Notes: generated by a model not told the origin, from the letters alone. 64,000 nt of DNA from Agapanthus africanus (GCA_030015575.1 JASDDO010000019.1:512960986-513024985); one strand, 5' to 3'; shown: positions 1 through 9,915, numbered from the stretch's first letter. Numbers and translations are program-made.

Positions 1-675
1 CAGTACGTCGTACTTGAGATAGTATGCGGGTGCTCGTTAGGTTACGGGTACACTGGACAGGACTCGTCGGGAACTGACTAGTTGGTATTATACCTATCGT
101 CAGTTATCAGTTCCCAGGTGACATGAGTACAGCTTAGTCCGCTGACTTGACACTGTCACTCCGCCTCGAGTGTGTTCCCACTGTACTTTGATCACTACCC
201 TACCACGGCTCAAAGGAGTCGTGCAAACAGGTAGTGGTTGGGTGCAGTCCCGAAGCACTTGGAGGCAGTGACGGTTAGACAGGATTCGTCTCTCCCGGTA
301 TTGGGGGTTGACATCGCGCTGTGTCTAGGAGAGCCATTACACGAGTAGTCCCTGGCCAGGGCAAACGAGATATACTGGTAGGTTTCCAGTGTTATCTCAG
401 GGTGTTTTGGGCTTCGCTCCGGCACGACTTGTACCGCTATTGGGGGACTGACGTTTACCGCCCCCTAGGCCCGCCATGCGATGTATCAGACGAACAGACC
501 GGACTGTACGGAGAATGTCACACTCAGGCTCAGTAGGAGTTCAGATGGGTTTCGCCTCGTCGGTCTTCTTGTCGGCATTACCTGGGGACCGTTACGCACA
601 GCTAGTGCCGCTTGCGGTCTGTGGTTAAACCCACTGCCAGCGTAGTGTCAAGTCTTTAGAGTCCCACACAGAAAG

Positions 676-741
676 CTTTTCGCCTTTAGGCAAAAGAGTA
701 GAGGTCGCATGGTATTGCGACAGGTCGCATGGTTTTGCGAC
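676..741 (+). other. Twin LTR hairpins
   Basis: Two potential RNA hairpins in succession. The first pairs CTTTT (676-680) with AAAAG (692-696) and GCC (682-684) with GGC (689-691), loop TTTA. The second pairs GTCGCA (704-709) with TGCGAC (716-721) and is repeated at 724-741. Equivalent paired positions with different bases occur in the LTRs of B1 (15693-15743), E (25050-25098), B2 and D. Probably a transcribed LTR structure; function unknown. Confidence 0.6.
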
Positions 742-941
742 AGGGTTCGGTCACATCCGTGCACTTGTGCGCGTACAGTGTCCGGACAGTTTACACTAGC
801 GGGCTTTGGTTTAAGCCAGATCCTAGTGTACCTTATGGGATTGGATTTATCCAGTTTGCATTCGTGTTCCTCGGAACGCGGATGCGGGTGTGTATGCACA
901 GTTGACAGGGAGACAGAGGCAGTGGATTCTCATTAGGGTTG

Positions 942-1117
942 TTGACAGTTGACCGTTGACTATTGACCTTTTGATCAACCCTAATGAGAATATGATATGT
1001 GATTAACTATTATATTAATTAAGTATTATGGTGACATGGTTGTTGACTTTGTTGACTTGTTGACTTTTGTTGACTTGTTGACTTTGTTGACCGGTTGACT
1101 AGGCTTGACTAGTTGAC
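942..1117 (+). promoter_or_regulatory. Cluster of 13 TTGAC W-box-like motifs
   Basis: TTGAC occurs four times in 942-968 and nine times in 1043-1117, nearly all followed by C or T, which is the W-box core bound by plant WRKY factors (established knowledge of the motif). The cluster also occurs, in minus orientation, in both LTRs of element A (about 2410-2590 and 10575-10760), but not in B1, B2 or F LTRs. It lies in the LTR 3' half and is plausibly a stress-responsive enhancer (inference). It may also simply be an expanded low-complexity tract. Confidence 0.55.
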
Positions 1118-1789
1118 CATCATGATAATCATAGCCATCATTTCATGGCAAAGACTTTTACTTGCTTGCTCATTTGTGTAAAATGAGTGCATGAAATGAT
1201 ATGGTTATGGTTGCTTCAACCATCACATAAGACTTTTGTTAGTATGATGAGTTATGATTGCTTTGGATTATGAGAGGGTGAAAGACAAAAGAGAGCCTCA
1301 TCCTTTCTTGCTCATTCTCTCTCTTGTTCTTGAGCTCTCTTGCTTTGCTCTCACCCTCAACCTCTTCCTCCCTCTCTTGATTCTATGGTTCTCTTGTCTC
1401 ATGAGTTGAGAATCAAGAACCATAGATAAAATCCCATACAAACTCTTCTCTACTCATTCTAGTTCACTAGGTTTAGCAAACCAAGTGAACTAGTTTCTTC
1501 AAAAAACGAAGAAGGAGCTAAAGGTTGGAGCTTTCAGGTGGATCTATCTTCGGCGTACGGAGACGACGAGAAGAAGCCAATCGGACCACCATCGGAGCTT
1601 GAAGACGAAGGAGTTCAAGACAAGCAAGGTATAACCCCCTAACCGAGTAGCTAGAAACTCGTAGTTAGGTTGCTAGATAGATGTTTAACCAAGATCCGGG
1701 TTTTAGGTCCATGTTACCACCTCCGTAAAAATCGTTTTTACCAAATTCCGCATTCCCGAAAGTACCGGGAGAGGTAGCATGGACTTACA

Positions 1790-3899
1790 CCCGGTACTTA
1801 CGGGCTTGCGGAAATGATGAAAAACGATTTTCAATAGGTGGTAACATGGACTCAAAATACGGATCTTTGTTAAACAACCAACTAACAAACCTAACATGAG
1901 TTTTACCTACTCAGGGGGTTATACCTTTCTTGAACTCCTTCGCCTTCAACTCTTTCCGGTGTATGGATCGGCCTCACCTCGTGGTCTCCTTGCGCCGAAG
2001 ATGGATCCACCTGAAAGCTTCTACCTTTGGCTTCTTCTTCGAACTTGAAGAAACTAGAACACTTGGTTTGCTAAACCTTGTGAACTAGGATGAGTAGAGA
2101 AGTGATTTGGGTTTTCTTTTATCTCTAAGGCAATATTTCTCAACTCATGAGTGGGTGTTGCCTTGAGCTAGAGAGAGAGCAAGAGGAAGAGCAAGAGGGA
2201 GAGCTCAAGCAAGAGAGAGAAATGAAAATGAGAGAATGAGTAACTCTTTTGCCATCCAAGCTCTCATAATCCAAAACCATCATAACAAAAATAGTAATCA
2301 AGTATTGAGTGATGGTTCAAGTCAAAATGGCTATATCATTTCATGCACTCATTTTGCAAAAACAAGCAAGCAAGCAAAAGTCTTTGCTATGAAATGATAG
2401 CCATTATCATGATGATGGTCAACTAGTCCAACCTAGTCAACCGGTCAACAAAGTCAACAAGTCAACAAAGTCAACCCCACAACAACCATGTCACTATAAT
2501 ACTTAATTAATATTATTGTTAATTATATTTCTTATTCTCATTAGGGTTTGGCAAAAAGTCAATAGTCAACAGTCAACAGTCAACAACTCCAATGAGAATC
2601 CTCTGCCTCTGTCTCTCTGTCAACTGTGCATACACACCCGCATCCGCATTCCGAGGAACACGAATACAAACGAGATAAAACCAATCCCAAAATGTACGCT
2701 AGAATCTGGCTTAAACCAAAGCCCGCTAATGTTAACTGTCCGGACACCAAACGTACACAAGTGCACGAATGTGACCGAACCCTGTCGCAAAACCATGCGA
2801 CCTGTCGCAAAACCATGCGACCTCTACTCTTTTGCCTAAAGGCGAATAGCTTTCTGTGTGGGACTCCAAAGACTCGACACTACGCTGGCAGTGGGTTTAA
2901 CCACAGACCGCAAGTGGCACTAGCTGTGCGTAACGGTCCCCAGGTAGATGCCGACAAGAAGACTGACGAGGTGAAACCCATCTGAACTCCTACTGAGCCT
3001 GAATGTGACAATCTCCGTACAGTCCGGTCTGTTCATCTGATACATCGCATGGCGGGCCTAGGGGCGGTAAACGTCAGTCCCCTAATAGCGGTACAAGTCG
3101 TGTTGGAGTGAAGCCCAGAACACCCTGAGATAGCACTGGAAACCTACCAGTATATCTCGCTTGCCCTGGCCAGGGACTACTCGTGTAATGGCTCTCCTAG
3201 ACACAGCGCGATGTCAAACCCCAATATCGGGAGAGACGAATCCTTTCTAACCGTCACTAGCTCCAAGTGCTTCGGGACTGCACCCAAAAACTACCTGTTT
3301 GCACGACTCCTTTGAGCCGTGGTAGGGTAGTAATCAAAGTACAGTGGGAACACACTCGAGGCGAAGTGACAGTGTCAAGTCAGCGGACTAAGCTGTACTC
3401 ATGTCACCTAGGAACTGATAACTGACGATAGGTATAGTACCAACCAACAGTTCCCGACGAGTCCTGTCCAGTGTACTCGTAACCTAACGAGCACCCGCAT
3501 ACTATCTCAAGTACGACGTATAGACAGCTGTAGGACAGACCGTCTCCCATACTGGGATGAGAAGCGCATACGCTAGTCTACTCCGGAGTATCGATGCCCT
3601 GTCTCGATAGTCCTGCGACTAAGGACCTGCATAAGGATGTGCTTATTGATTACCCAGCCCCCACGAGTGTGACTGCCATCACAACGCTGGTAATCAAGAA
3701 AAGATCCTAAGAGCTCCACTAATGTGTATAGGTGATATACTAAAATAAACACATGTATACATTAAAGTAGAAACAAACCAAGTAGCATACTACTATATTG
3801 AGCAAGATTGTCTATGCAAGGTGAATATCCCAAGCTTCCATTAAGTAATATACAAACTAGTATGATACAGTAATGGCCTCTAGGGTATATACACTAACA
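1790..3899 (-). repeat. 3' LTR of element A
   Basis: Begins on the minus strand with TGTTAGTGTATA at 3899, directly after the polypurine tract, and matches the 5' LTR at 9931-12065 throughout. The terminal segment containing the ACTTACA end is missing: at 1790 the sequence jumps into the end of the inverted LTR A-prime. It holds a minus-strand copy of the TTGAC cluster and of the twin hairpins (around 2790-2860). Confidence 0.88.
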
Positions 3900-3910
3900 A
3901 TCTCCCACTT
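3900..3910 (-). other. Polypurine tract of element A
   Basis: On the minus strand this reads AAGTGGGAGAT immediately before the LTR start. It is the expected plus-strand DNA priming site for reverse transcription and recurs identically before the 3' LTRs of B1 and B2. Confidence 0.85.
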
Positions 3911-3954
3911 GCACTAAGGCCATGTACTGGCGTATCGAAGAGCTATCATCTCGA

Positions 3955-4477
3955 TCAGCCGCTCGAACTATGTCTGGGGTAAGGCCTTTGTGAGTGGATC
4001 AGCAGTATTATCTTCCGTAGAAACTCTCCGAACCTCGATCTCCTGGCGACCCACGATCTCCCTGATCAGGTGATACTAACTCAAGATGTGTCTGGACTTC
4101 TGATGGGACCTGGGTTCCTTCGCTAAAGCTATAGCCCCGTTGTTGTCGCAATACAGCGGTATTGGATTAACAATGGACGGGACCACCTGAAGTTCCGTTA
4201 AGAACTTCCTTATCCAGACGGTTTCTTTTGCAGCATCTGCAGCAGCGATATATTCTTCTTCCATCGTCGAGTCAACAACGGTTTCCTGTTTAGAACTCTT
4301 CCAACACACCGCCCCTCCATTGAGGGTAAAGACATAACCCGACATGGACTTGGAATCATCCTTGTCACTCTGGAAGCTGGAGTCGGCAAAGGCCTCGATC
4401 TGGAGGTCTTTTCCGCCATACACCAAGAACATCTCCTTAGTCCTTCTCAGGTACTTGAGAATGTTCTTTACCGCTAT
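3955..4477 (-). pseudogene. Copia RNase H domain, broken
   Basis: RNase H end of the copia polyprotein, which degrades the RNA strand of the RNA:DNA hybrid in the particle. The longest open stretch is 4432-4076. Visible motifs in order are ADSSF (first acidic residue), EEEYIAA (catalytic Glu), YCDNNGA (Asp) and the tail SHQKSRHIL; the typical ending ADPLTKALPQ follows near 3990. It stays in the same frame as the reverse transcriptase upstream but is separated from it by a TAG at 4478-4480, where the family has a tryptophan (TGG). Another TGA/TAG pair interrupts it after 4076 and near 3970. No active enzyme is expected. Confidence 0.85.
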
Positions 4478-5062
4478 CTAGTGTTTCTCCCCAGGGTTTG
4501 ACTGATACCGGCTTACAACACTCAGTGCATAAGCTACATCTGGTCTGGTACACAACATCGCATACATTATAGAGCCTACCGCAGAAGCGTAGGGTATAAT
4601 AGACATGCGATCCCTTTCCAAATCAGTCTTGGAAGACATCTCTTTGGAAAGGGTGATCCCGTGACAAGCCGGTAGATTACCGCGCTTGGAATCTTCCATA
4701 CTGAATCTTTTCAGTATGGTGTCGATGTACTTGGACTGTGAGAGTCCCAGTATCCTCTTGGATCTGTCATGATAGATCCGGATCCCCAGAATGTATGAGG
4801 CATCACCCAGGCCTTTCATGGAGAACCTGTGTGATAAGAACCCTTTGACAGATTGTAGCATAGGAATGTCATTTTCTATTAAGAGAATGTCATCCACGTA
4901 TAAAACGAGGAATACTACAGTTCTCGCTACAAATCTACTATAGATGCATGGTTCATCTGGATTTTTGATAAAGCCAAATTCTTTGACCGTCTCATCAAAA
5001 CAGATGTTCCAACTCCGCGATGCCTGCTTTAGTCCGTAGATGGACTTAAGCAACTTGCACAC
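4478..5062 (-). pseudogene. Copia reverse transcriptase, palm and thumb part
   Basis: Second half of the reverse transcriptase of element A. SIYGLKQASRSW is at residues 8-19 of the open stretch, followed by the catalytic YVDD at residues 55-58 (4900-4889), then the thumb region with LSQSKYIDTILKRF and TRPDVAYALS. It is in frame with the segment before it (5075-6043), from which a TAG at 5075-5077 separates it. The catalytic box is intact, so inactivation comes from the stops, not from active-site change. The ruined counterparts in B1 and B2 align with it, with YLDD in place of YVDD. Confidence 0.88.
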
Positions 5063-5074
5063 CTTTCCGCTGCT

Positions 5075-6043
5075 CTAACTCTGAATGAAACCCTCTGGCT
5101 GGTCCATATAAACACACTCCTCTAAATTTCCATTTAGAAAAGCGGTCTTTACGTCCATCTGCCAAATCTCATAATCGTGGAAGGCAGCAATGGCAAGAAG
5201 GATCCGAATGGATTTCAGCATAGCTACTGGAGAAAAGGTCTCGTCATAGTCCAAACCAGGTCTTTGACGAAAACCCTTTGCAACCAGTCTAGCTTTATAG
5301 GTCTCAACCTGTCCATCTACACCAATCTTCCTTTTGAAGATCCACTTGCATCCTACGGGTTTTACCCCATTTGGAGCAACGTCCAACGTCCATACTTTGT
5401 TGGTGTACATGGACTCCATTTCGGTCCGCATTGTATCCAGCCATTTTACCGAGTCAATGCTCTGAATGGCCTGCTGGAAGCTAGTCGGCTCATCATAATC
5501 AATGATGCAATCCTCTCTATCCCCGTCTATGAGAAAACCGTAATATCTCTCGGGCGGATGAGACTGCCTACTACTCCTGCGGAGCGGCGTAAGAATGTCA
5601 TGTTCTTTTGAACCTTCTGGTTCTACTAAGCTTTCAGTAATAGTCTGTGGTTCTGGAATTTCTTCCAGTTCTATTTCGCTCCCACTCGTTTCCTTTTCTA
5701 AGAACTGGTGTTCCAGAAAATGGGCATTACGAGAAACAATGATCTTTTGTTCCTCTGCGTAATAGAAGAGATACCCCCTGGAGTTCTTTGGGTATCCCAT
5801 AAACTTGCACAGTACTGAGCGTGCCTCGAGTTTGTCCGCATGCTGCTTTTTGACAAAAACCGGACATCCCCAGATCTTCAGATATTGAAGATAGGGTTTC
5901 TTCCCACTCCAAATCTCATATGGTGTGGTAGGCACAGTCTTAGTTGGAACTCGGTTCAAAAGGTATGCAGCTGATTCTAGTGTATATCCCCAGAATGATC
6001 GCGGTAACTCAGTGTTACTCATCATGGAATGTACCATATCCAA
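5075..6043 (-). pseudogene. Copia integrase C-terminus and RT fingers
   Basis: The longest open stretch of element A (322 residues). It starts in the integrase after the catalytic core (LPRSFWGYTLESAAYLLNR), continues through the KIWGCPVFV and GYPKNSRGYLFY blocks and an acidic linker with the paired-basic PLRRSSRQSHPPERY block, and enters the reverse transcriptase with GCKWIFKRK, KARLVAKGF, DYDETFSPVA and the first catalytic aspartate in WQMDVKTAFLNG. The ATG is internal to the polyprotein and is not a genuine start. It is frame-shifted relative to the integrase core upstream and ends in TAG at 5075. Confidence 0.9.
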
Positions 6044-6264
6044 TTGGGTCCGGTTCCGTCTCTCCGATACACCGTTATGTTGCGGGGTTTATGGAGGAGT
6101 AAGCTGAGAGAGAATTCCATTCTCTTTAAGTAACCCAGGAACTCGGCACTTGAGTATTCACTACCTCGATCCGATCTCAGTGTCTTGATACTTTTGCCGG
6201 TTTGTTTTTCTACTTCATTCTTATATTCCTGGAATTTTCCAAAGGCTTCGGATTTATGTTTCAT
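6022..6264 (-). pseudogene. Copia integrase core fragment
   Basis: Part of the DDE integrase core, which inserts the cDNA into the host chromosome. FGKFQEYKNEVEKQTGK and the second catalytic aspartate in LRSDRGSEY are visible. Around 6115-6125 the frame shifts, and the third catalytic residue (glutamate in the SERRNRT block, near 6060) is readable only in the frame of the next segment; a TAA also falls just before it. The equivalent of this core survives as nucleotide similarity in B1 (about 20400-20560) and B2 (about 47391-47550). Confidence 0.85.
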
Positions 6265-6327
6265 TAAGAAGACATAACCGTACCTTGAAAAGTCATTCGT
6301 AAAAGTAATGAAGTAAGAATAACCGCT

Positions 6328-6590
6328 TCACGCATGTGTAGACATTGGACCGCACACGTCGCTGTGTATGAGTCCCAAGAGCGAGCTCGCTCTTACTCCG
6401 TGTCCAGTGAACGGAGTCTTTGTCATCTTTCCTTTGAGACAGGATTGACAAGTGGCATACGATTGATATTCGAACGGATCCAAATATCCTTCTGTATGTA
6501 ACTTCTTCAACCTTCTCTCATTGATGTGACCCAGTCTACAATGCCATAAGAAAGTCTAATTTATTTCCGGAGACTTTTTTTTTGTGTATT
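6328..6590 (-). pseudogene. Copia GAG-pre-integrase zinc-binding region
   Basis: N-terminal HHCC zinc-binding domain of the integrase and start of its core. Readable motifs are WHCRLGHINERRLKKLH (the two histidines), CQSCLKGKM (the two cysteines) and HSDVCGPM (first catalytic aspartate). In-frame stops occur at the start (TAG at 6588-6590), within the segment before WHCRLGH, and at 6325-6327 (TGA, where the family has arginine). All are explained by single C-to-T changes on the coding strand. A run of nine A/T bases at 6577-6585 may also have slipped. Confidence 0.83.
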
Positions 6591-6773
6591 CTAGACATTG
6601 ATAATCTGTGGTTGGTTTAGCACGTATATACCATTGCTTAATGTACCTGACCCAATCAGAACTTGATTAAGTTGAATGCTTACAACATTACTTACAAACG
6701 CAAATTCATAACCTTCTTTAGAAATCAAAGATACAGAAATGATATTACAAGTTGCGTTGGGTAAAAAAAGCAA
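6591..6773 (-). pseudogene. Copia protease C-terminal / linker segment
   Basis: Continuation of the protease-integrase linker. It reads LPNATCNIISVSLISKEGY and then IGSGTLSNGIYVL, conserved blocks between protease and integrase in copia polyproteins. It overlaps the end of the protease segment in another frame: the shift coincides with a seven-base T run on the coding strand near 6763-6769, so an indel by slippage is the simplest cause. Ends at TAG. Confidence 0.82.
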
Positions 6774-7306
6774 TTACGTAAAACCAAAACATGTCCATCT
6801 GACATTCCCAGGTGATAGTCCCCCACGGCCTTAGCATCCATGCTAGCTCCGTTTGCAACTTTGAGGGTCATGTCACCTGCTTTCAAAAACCTACGGTTTC
6901 TCAACGCCTGCAAAGAATTACAGATATGAGATCCTGATCCGGTATCCAATACCCAGGAAGTAGAGTTTATTGATAGACAGTTTTCAATAACATACACACC
7001 TGAAGCTGAAGCCGCAACTTGCTTCAGATCCTGTGTTCTGGCTTTCCAAGCCCTACAATCTTTCTTCCAGTGCCCACTCTTATGACAGTAAAAGCACTCT
7101 TCCTTCCGCACAAGTTTCCCCGCTATCTTTGTTGCTTTTGCCTTTCCCTTCGTATCCACTTTACTAACACAGCCCCTTGGTTTGGCGGGGGTTTTCTTCT
7201 TCTTTCCCTTGGCTTTCGCCTTGGACCTAGAAGAGGAAGATCCTCCTTCAAACAAAGTGGATGTTTCCCTATCTTTCTGTAGGGTGCCCTCTGCACTCCT
7301 CAGCAT
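6725..7306 (-). pseudogene. Copia gag C-terminus, zinc knuckle and protease
   Basis: 193-residue stretch. Residues 21-68 are Ser/Lys-rich and basic, a likely RNA-binding linker. Residues 71-84 form an intact CX2CX4HX4C zinc knuckle (C71, C74, H79, C84). The aspartic protease active site WVLDTGSGSHIC has its DTG at 121-123. It overlaps the gag segment in a different frame, so a frameshift lies near 7306-7320; copia normally encodes gag and pol in a single frame. The protease would process the polyprotein; here it cannot be made as a fusion with gag unless ribosomes shift. Confidence 0.87.
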
Positions 7307-7860
7307 GTTGAGAACTCTGAAAGTTCAACTTCCTTTTCTTGCAAGTTGAAATTCAGGATGAACTGGGCGTAAGTGGAAGGAAGGGGCTGAAGAATCAAGT
7401 CCGTATAGAGCTCATTCTCCAACGCGGTCCCAAGGTCCGCGAGCTCCTCTATGAAGCCAATCATCTTAAACACGTGTTCCGCTACCGATGATTCGACGGC
7501 CAACCTTGCCGAAAATAGCTTCTTCGACACTTCGTATCTTACGATACGAGACTGCTCTCCATACAGTTCTTTTGTATGGAGAAATATGGATTCGAGGTCC
7601 ATATTCTCGTGCCTCCTCTGATGTTCGATGTCCATAGAGGCAAGCAGGAGGCACTTGGCCTTCGCGCAATCGATTTCCCAGGTCTTACGGATTTCCCTAT
7701 CCGCGACACTGGTTTTGGGACCTGGGACATGGGGAGCTTTGCTGGTAAAGAGATACCCCAACTTGTCATAAGTGATTGCCATTTTGACATTCCTGAGCCA
7801 ATCTTTGTAGTTTGGCCCTGTCAGTATGTTTTTATCTAGTAGTAACTTAAGTCCGGTCAT
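7300..7860 (-). pseudogene. Copia gag N-terminal region (UBN2/DUF4219 type)
   Basis: Capsid-like gag domain of element A, about 186 residues from the ATG at 7860. Blocks TGLKLLLDKN, GPNYKDWLRNVK, WEIDCAKAKCLLLASM, VEHVFKMI-like sequence and TYAQFILNFN are typical of copia gag (Retrotran_gag_2). The open frame extends upstream to a TTG at 7878, but that part crosses a likely 3' splice site, so I take the ATG at 7860, which would begin the exon almost immediately after it. The frame ends at 7300 after a shift into the zinc-knuckle frame. Confidence 0.87.
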
Positions 7861-7872
7861 GATGTTTGGTCG

Positions 7873-7900
7873 CTGCAATTAGGAGAGAGAGAAGAAACAC
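7873..7900 (-). promoter_or_regulatory. Candidate 3' splice site before gag
   Basis: On the minus strand a long C/T tract is followed by CTAAT and then GCAG, ending at 7873, 13 nt before the gag ATG. This fits a plant branch point, polypyrimidine tract and acceptor. B2 keeps the tract and CAG (45913-45937) and B1 keeps the tract with AAG (19021-19046). A 5' splice site was not identified, so splicing of the leader is inference. Confidence 0.45.
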
Positions 7901-8358
7901 TTTAGCATGATGCTCTTGCAAGTTTAGAGTGGTTTTTAATTTGTCTAAACAGGATGGCTCCCACTGTCTCTCGAATCCCTCCTCAAACCAAAAAGGAAGA
8001 ATTAGTCAGGATCAATCTCACCGTACAATTCTTGCTTAACCGTTCGGCCAGGCTGGTGTCGGTACTTCGAGGGAGGTTTTCCAACGCTTTCGGGAAGTTC
8101 CTTAATTAAATAACCTCTTTTCCCTATGGGCGTAGCCCCGCTAACACCTTTCTAGACATCTACTTGGTTTATAGCATTGATCGTTAAGCGAGAAATTTCC
8201 CGAGGAGTAGCATATACTCACAGTAGGATCGGGATCCAAATATCATCGCGTGACAAAACTGAAGGAATCCTACCAGAATCATCACACTCCAAATGGTATG
8301 CAGCGCTAGCAAGTTTCAGTTCTTTTGAAACTCCCGATGTAGATTTTTGCCCCATGCT

Positions 8359-8571
8359 CTTATGACCTTGGCATGAGGTCAAAATGTCATAAGTCACATG
8401 TCAAGTTCTTCCCATCATTATCCAGGTTAATTTTAACCCACCCGTACCTACCCTTGACGTAGGCCAAAATGGCAGTACGACTGTCTCAAACCAACGCATT
8501 CTATCTATGCAACAGATAAATATCCGGTAGCTACCAATCACTATGCCTTGGCGTGAGGTCAAAATACATAG
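8359..8571 (-). other. Three-hairpin array in leader A
   Basis: Three hairpins about 85-95 nt apart whose outer stems are CTATG/CATAG (8541-8545 with 8567-8571), CGTAC/GTACG (8443-8447 with 8475-8479) and CTTATGA/TCATAAG (8359-8365 with 8387-8393). Each encloses a TTGRC...CAAGG-type core. The array is also present in B1 (18534-18743) and B2 (45428-45637). Confidence 0.6.
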
Positions 8572-8886
8572 CTTGAATATACCGAATATTTAACTGAAAT
8601 GATGGAGGGCTACGGATGATTTTGGCAAAACCGTGAACGTAGTGAACTTGATATAATCGATGGAACGAGATAGCTTTTAAAAGGAGTGGCTTAAGCTCCG
8701 CGTTTAAAAGTTATTTTTGAAAAGAAACCGAGTGGTTTTGAAAGTGTTCCAACGACTTTTACTTGGTTTATTTTTCTTGCATTAATTCCAATGCGTCCCA
8801 TCATTTAATCCTACCATTGCAGAAAACAACCAAAATATGACGTACGCTTATGCCATCCGCATTCGCCACGGGGCCCCGTCATTACC

Positions 8887-8907
8887 CGTTAGGTTACTTA
8901 ACTAACG
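8887..8907 (-). other. Conserved leader hairpin CGTTAG/CTAACG
   Basis: CGTTAG (8887-8892) pairs with CTAACG (8902-8907) around a nine-base loop. It lies in an 85-base block, running into the GCGCGGATGC side of the leader, that is recognisable in B1 (17969-17989), B2 (44860-44880) and D2 (58654-58674). Confidence 0.6.
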
Positions 8908-9677
8908 ACAGAGCGGGGGCTGGACTAGCGCGGATGCAAAACATAAGCAACGCCTAAATAATATCATATATAGATATATTGCAATGATAGCCAATTTAGA
9001 TCACAGATGAACACATTGGATATACTAGGAATCCGCAATTCGTACGAGCCTGTAACGAAAAGCGGATTACACGGTCGCGATGAATAGCCAATACCCCACC
9101 CTAGACCCCTACGGGTGCGGCAAACTACCCGCCAAATATCCGAAGCAGAGCAACCTCCCTCAACGACGTGAGTAGGCCACTCGGCACTTCGAGATACCCG
9201 GTAGTTTGTGCACCCTACCTTGGGTCTATCCTAGGAGCAAAAACAGTAAAAAGAAATTATACAATGACGGCTACAACCCCGACCCGGTTGTGCGGCCATA
9301 CAAATAATATTACATCAATTTACATATTTAAATGAATTGAAAGAAAAGAAAACTCTCATCTCACAACCCCCGGCTATTCACCCGCGGCAATCCAATGAAT
9401 TCATATACACATACCATCAACATTACAGATCATGGATATGTATAACCCCCACTAATCGACGTATAGCAATTAGCGAACATTCAATACATATATCACATCA
9501 CAGATATAAACCCGTCAGCTTAAGTCTTTAGAAGTTCGATCAAAATACGGATTTTTAGGCCCCAAACACAAATTTTTCTTTCTGGAAAATCTGGGCAGAA
9601 AAATTATATTTTAAAAATCCCAAAACAACCCCGGAAACACTCTGCAGGAAATTTGCACCACGGCCGAGTCAACTCGG

Positions 9678-9722
9678 CCGCGGATCCGCGGTGGAAGCGT
9701 GCTCCTGCCGCGGTTCCACGGC
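9678..9722 (-). other. GC-palindrome pair near PBS of element A
   Basis: Perfect 14-base palindrome CCGCGGATCCGCGG at 9678-9691 and a second GCCGCGGTTCC-type motif at 9707-9722, about 210-250 nt downstream of the primer site. A further perfect palindrome of GCCGAG...CTCGGC type lies at about 9663-9678. Such self-complementary sites near the PBS are where retroviral dimerisation/packaging signals sit (inference by position). Confidence 0.6.
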
Positions 9723-9915
9723 TCGTTGACCGAGTCAGTGGACCAAATTTCTTGGGTGTTTCATAAAAAGCCTGAGTCGATTTTTGGAGCATGATTTATT
9801 AATTTTTGAACAGAATACAGAATCGACAGAAACTTGATTTTTTGGGGATTTTTCGCGACTTTTTCTCCGATCAAATTTCTAGTTACTTTGCTAACATGTT
9901 AGATAGTGTTTAACT

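Larger units (their letters stand above)
1..1789 (+). repeat. Copia LTR A-prime, 5' end outside window
   Basis: Plus-strand LTR of the same broad family as the LTRs of element A. By comparison with the minus-strand LTR 1790-3899, about 360 bp of its 5' end lies before the window. It ends in ACTTACA at 1789, the usual CA terminus, and then directly abuts the 3' LTR of element A in the opposite orientation, with no primer-binding site or target duplication between them. Similarity to the A LTR is high over 1-1450 and clearly lower over 1500-1789, so it is a related but diverged copy rather than a recent palindromic duplication. It is either a solo LTR or the 3' LTR of an element to the left. 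Confidence 0.85.

Noticed and set aside
2626..2985. 119-codon open frame in the inverted LTR region, with relatives at 709-936 and 10791-10985
   Set aside because: Runs against the element direction through hairpin sequence, varies in length between copies and lacks any motif.
5177..5611. 144-codon plus-strand open frame
   Set aside because: Antisense shadow of the copia integrase/reverse-transcriptase segment.
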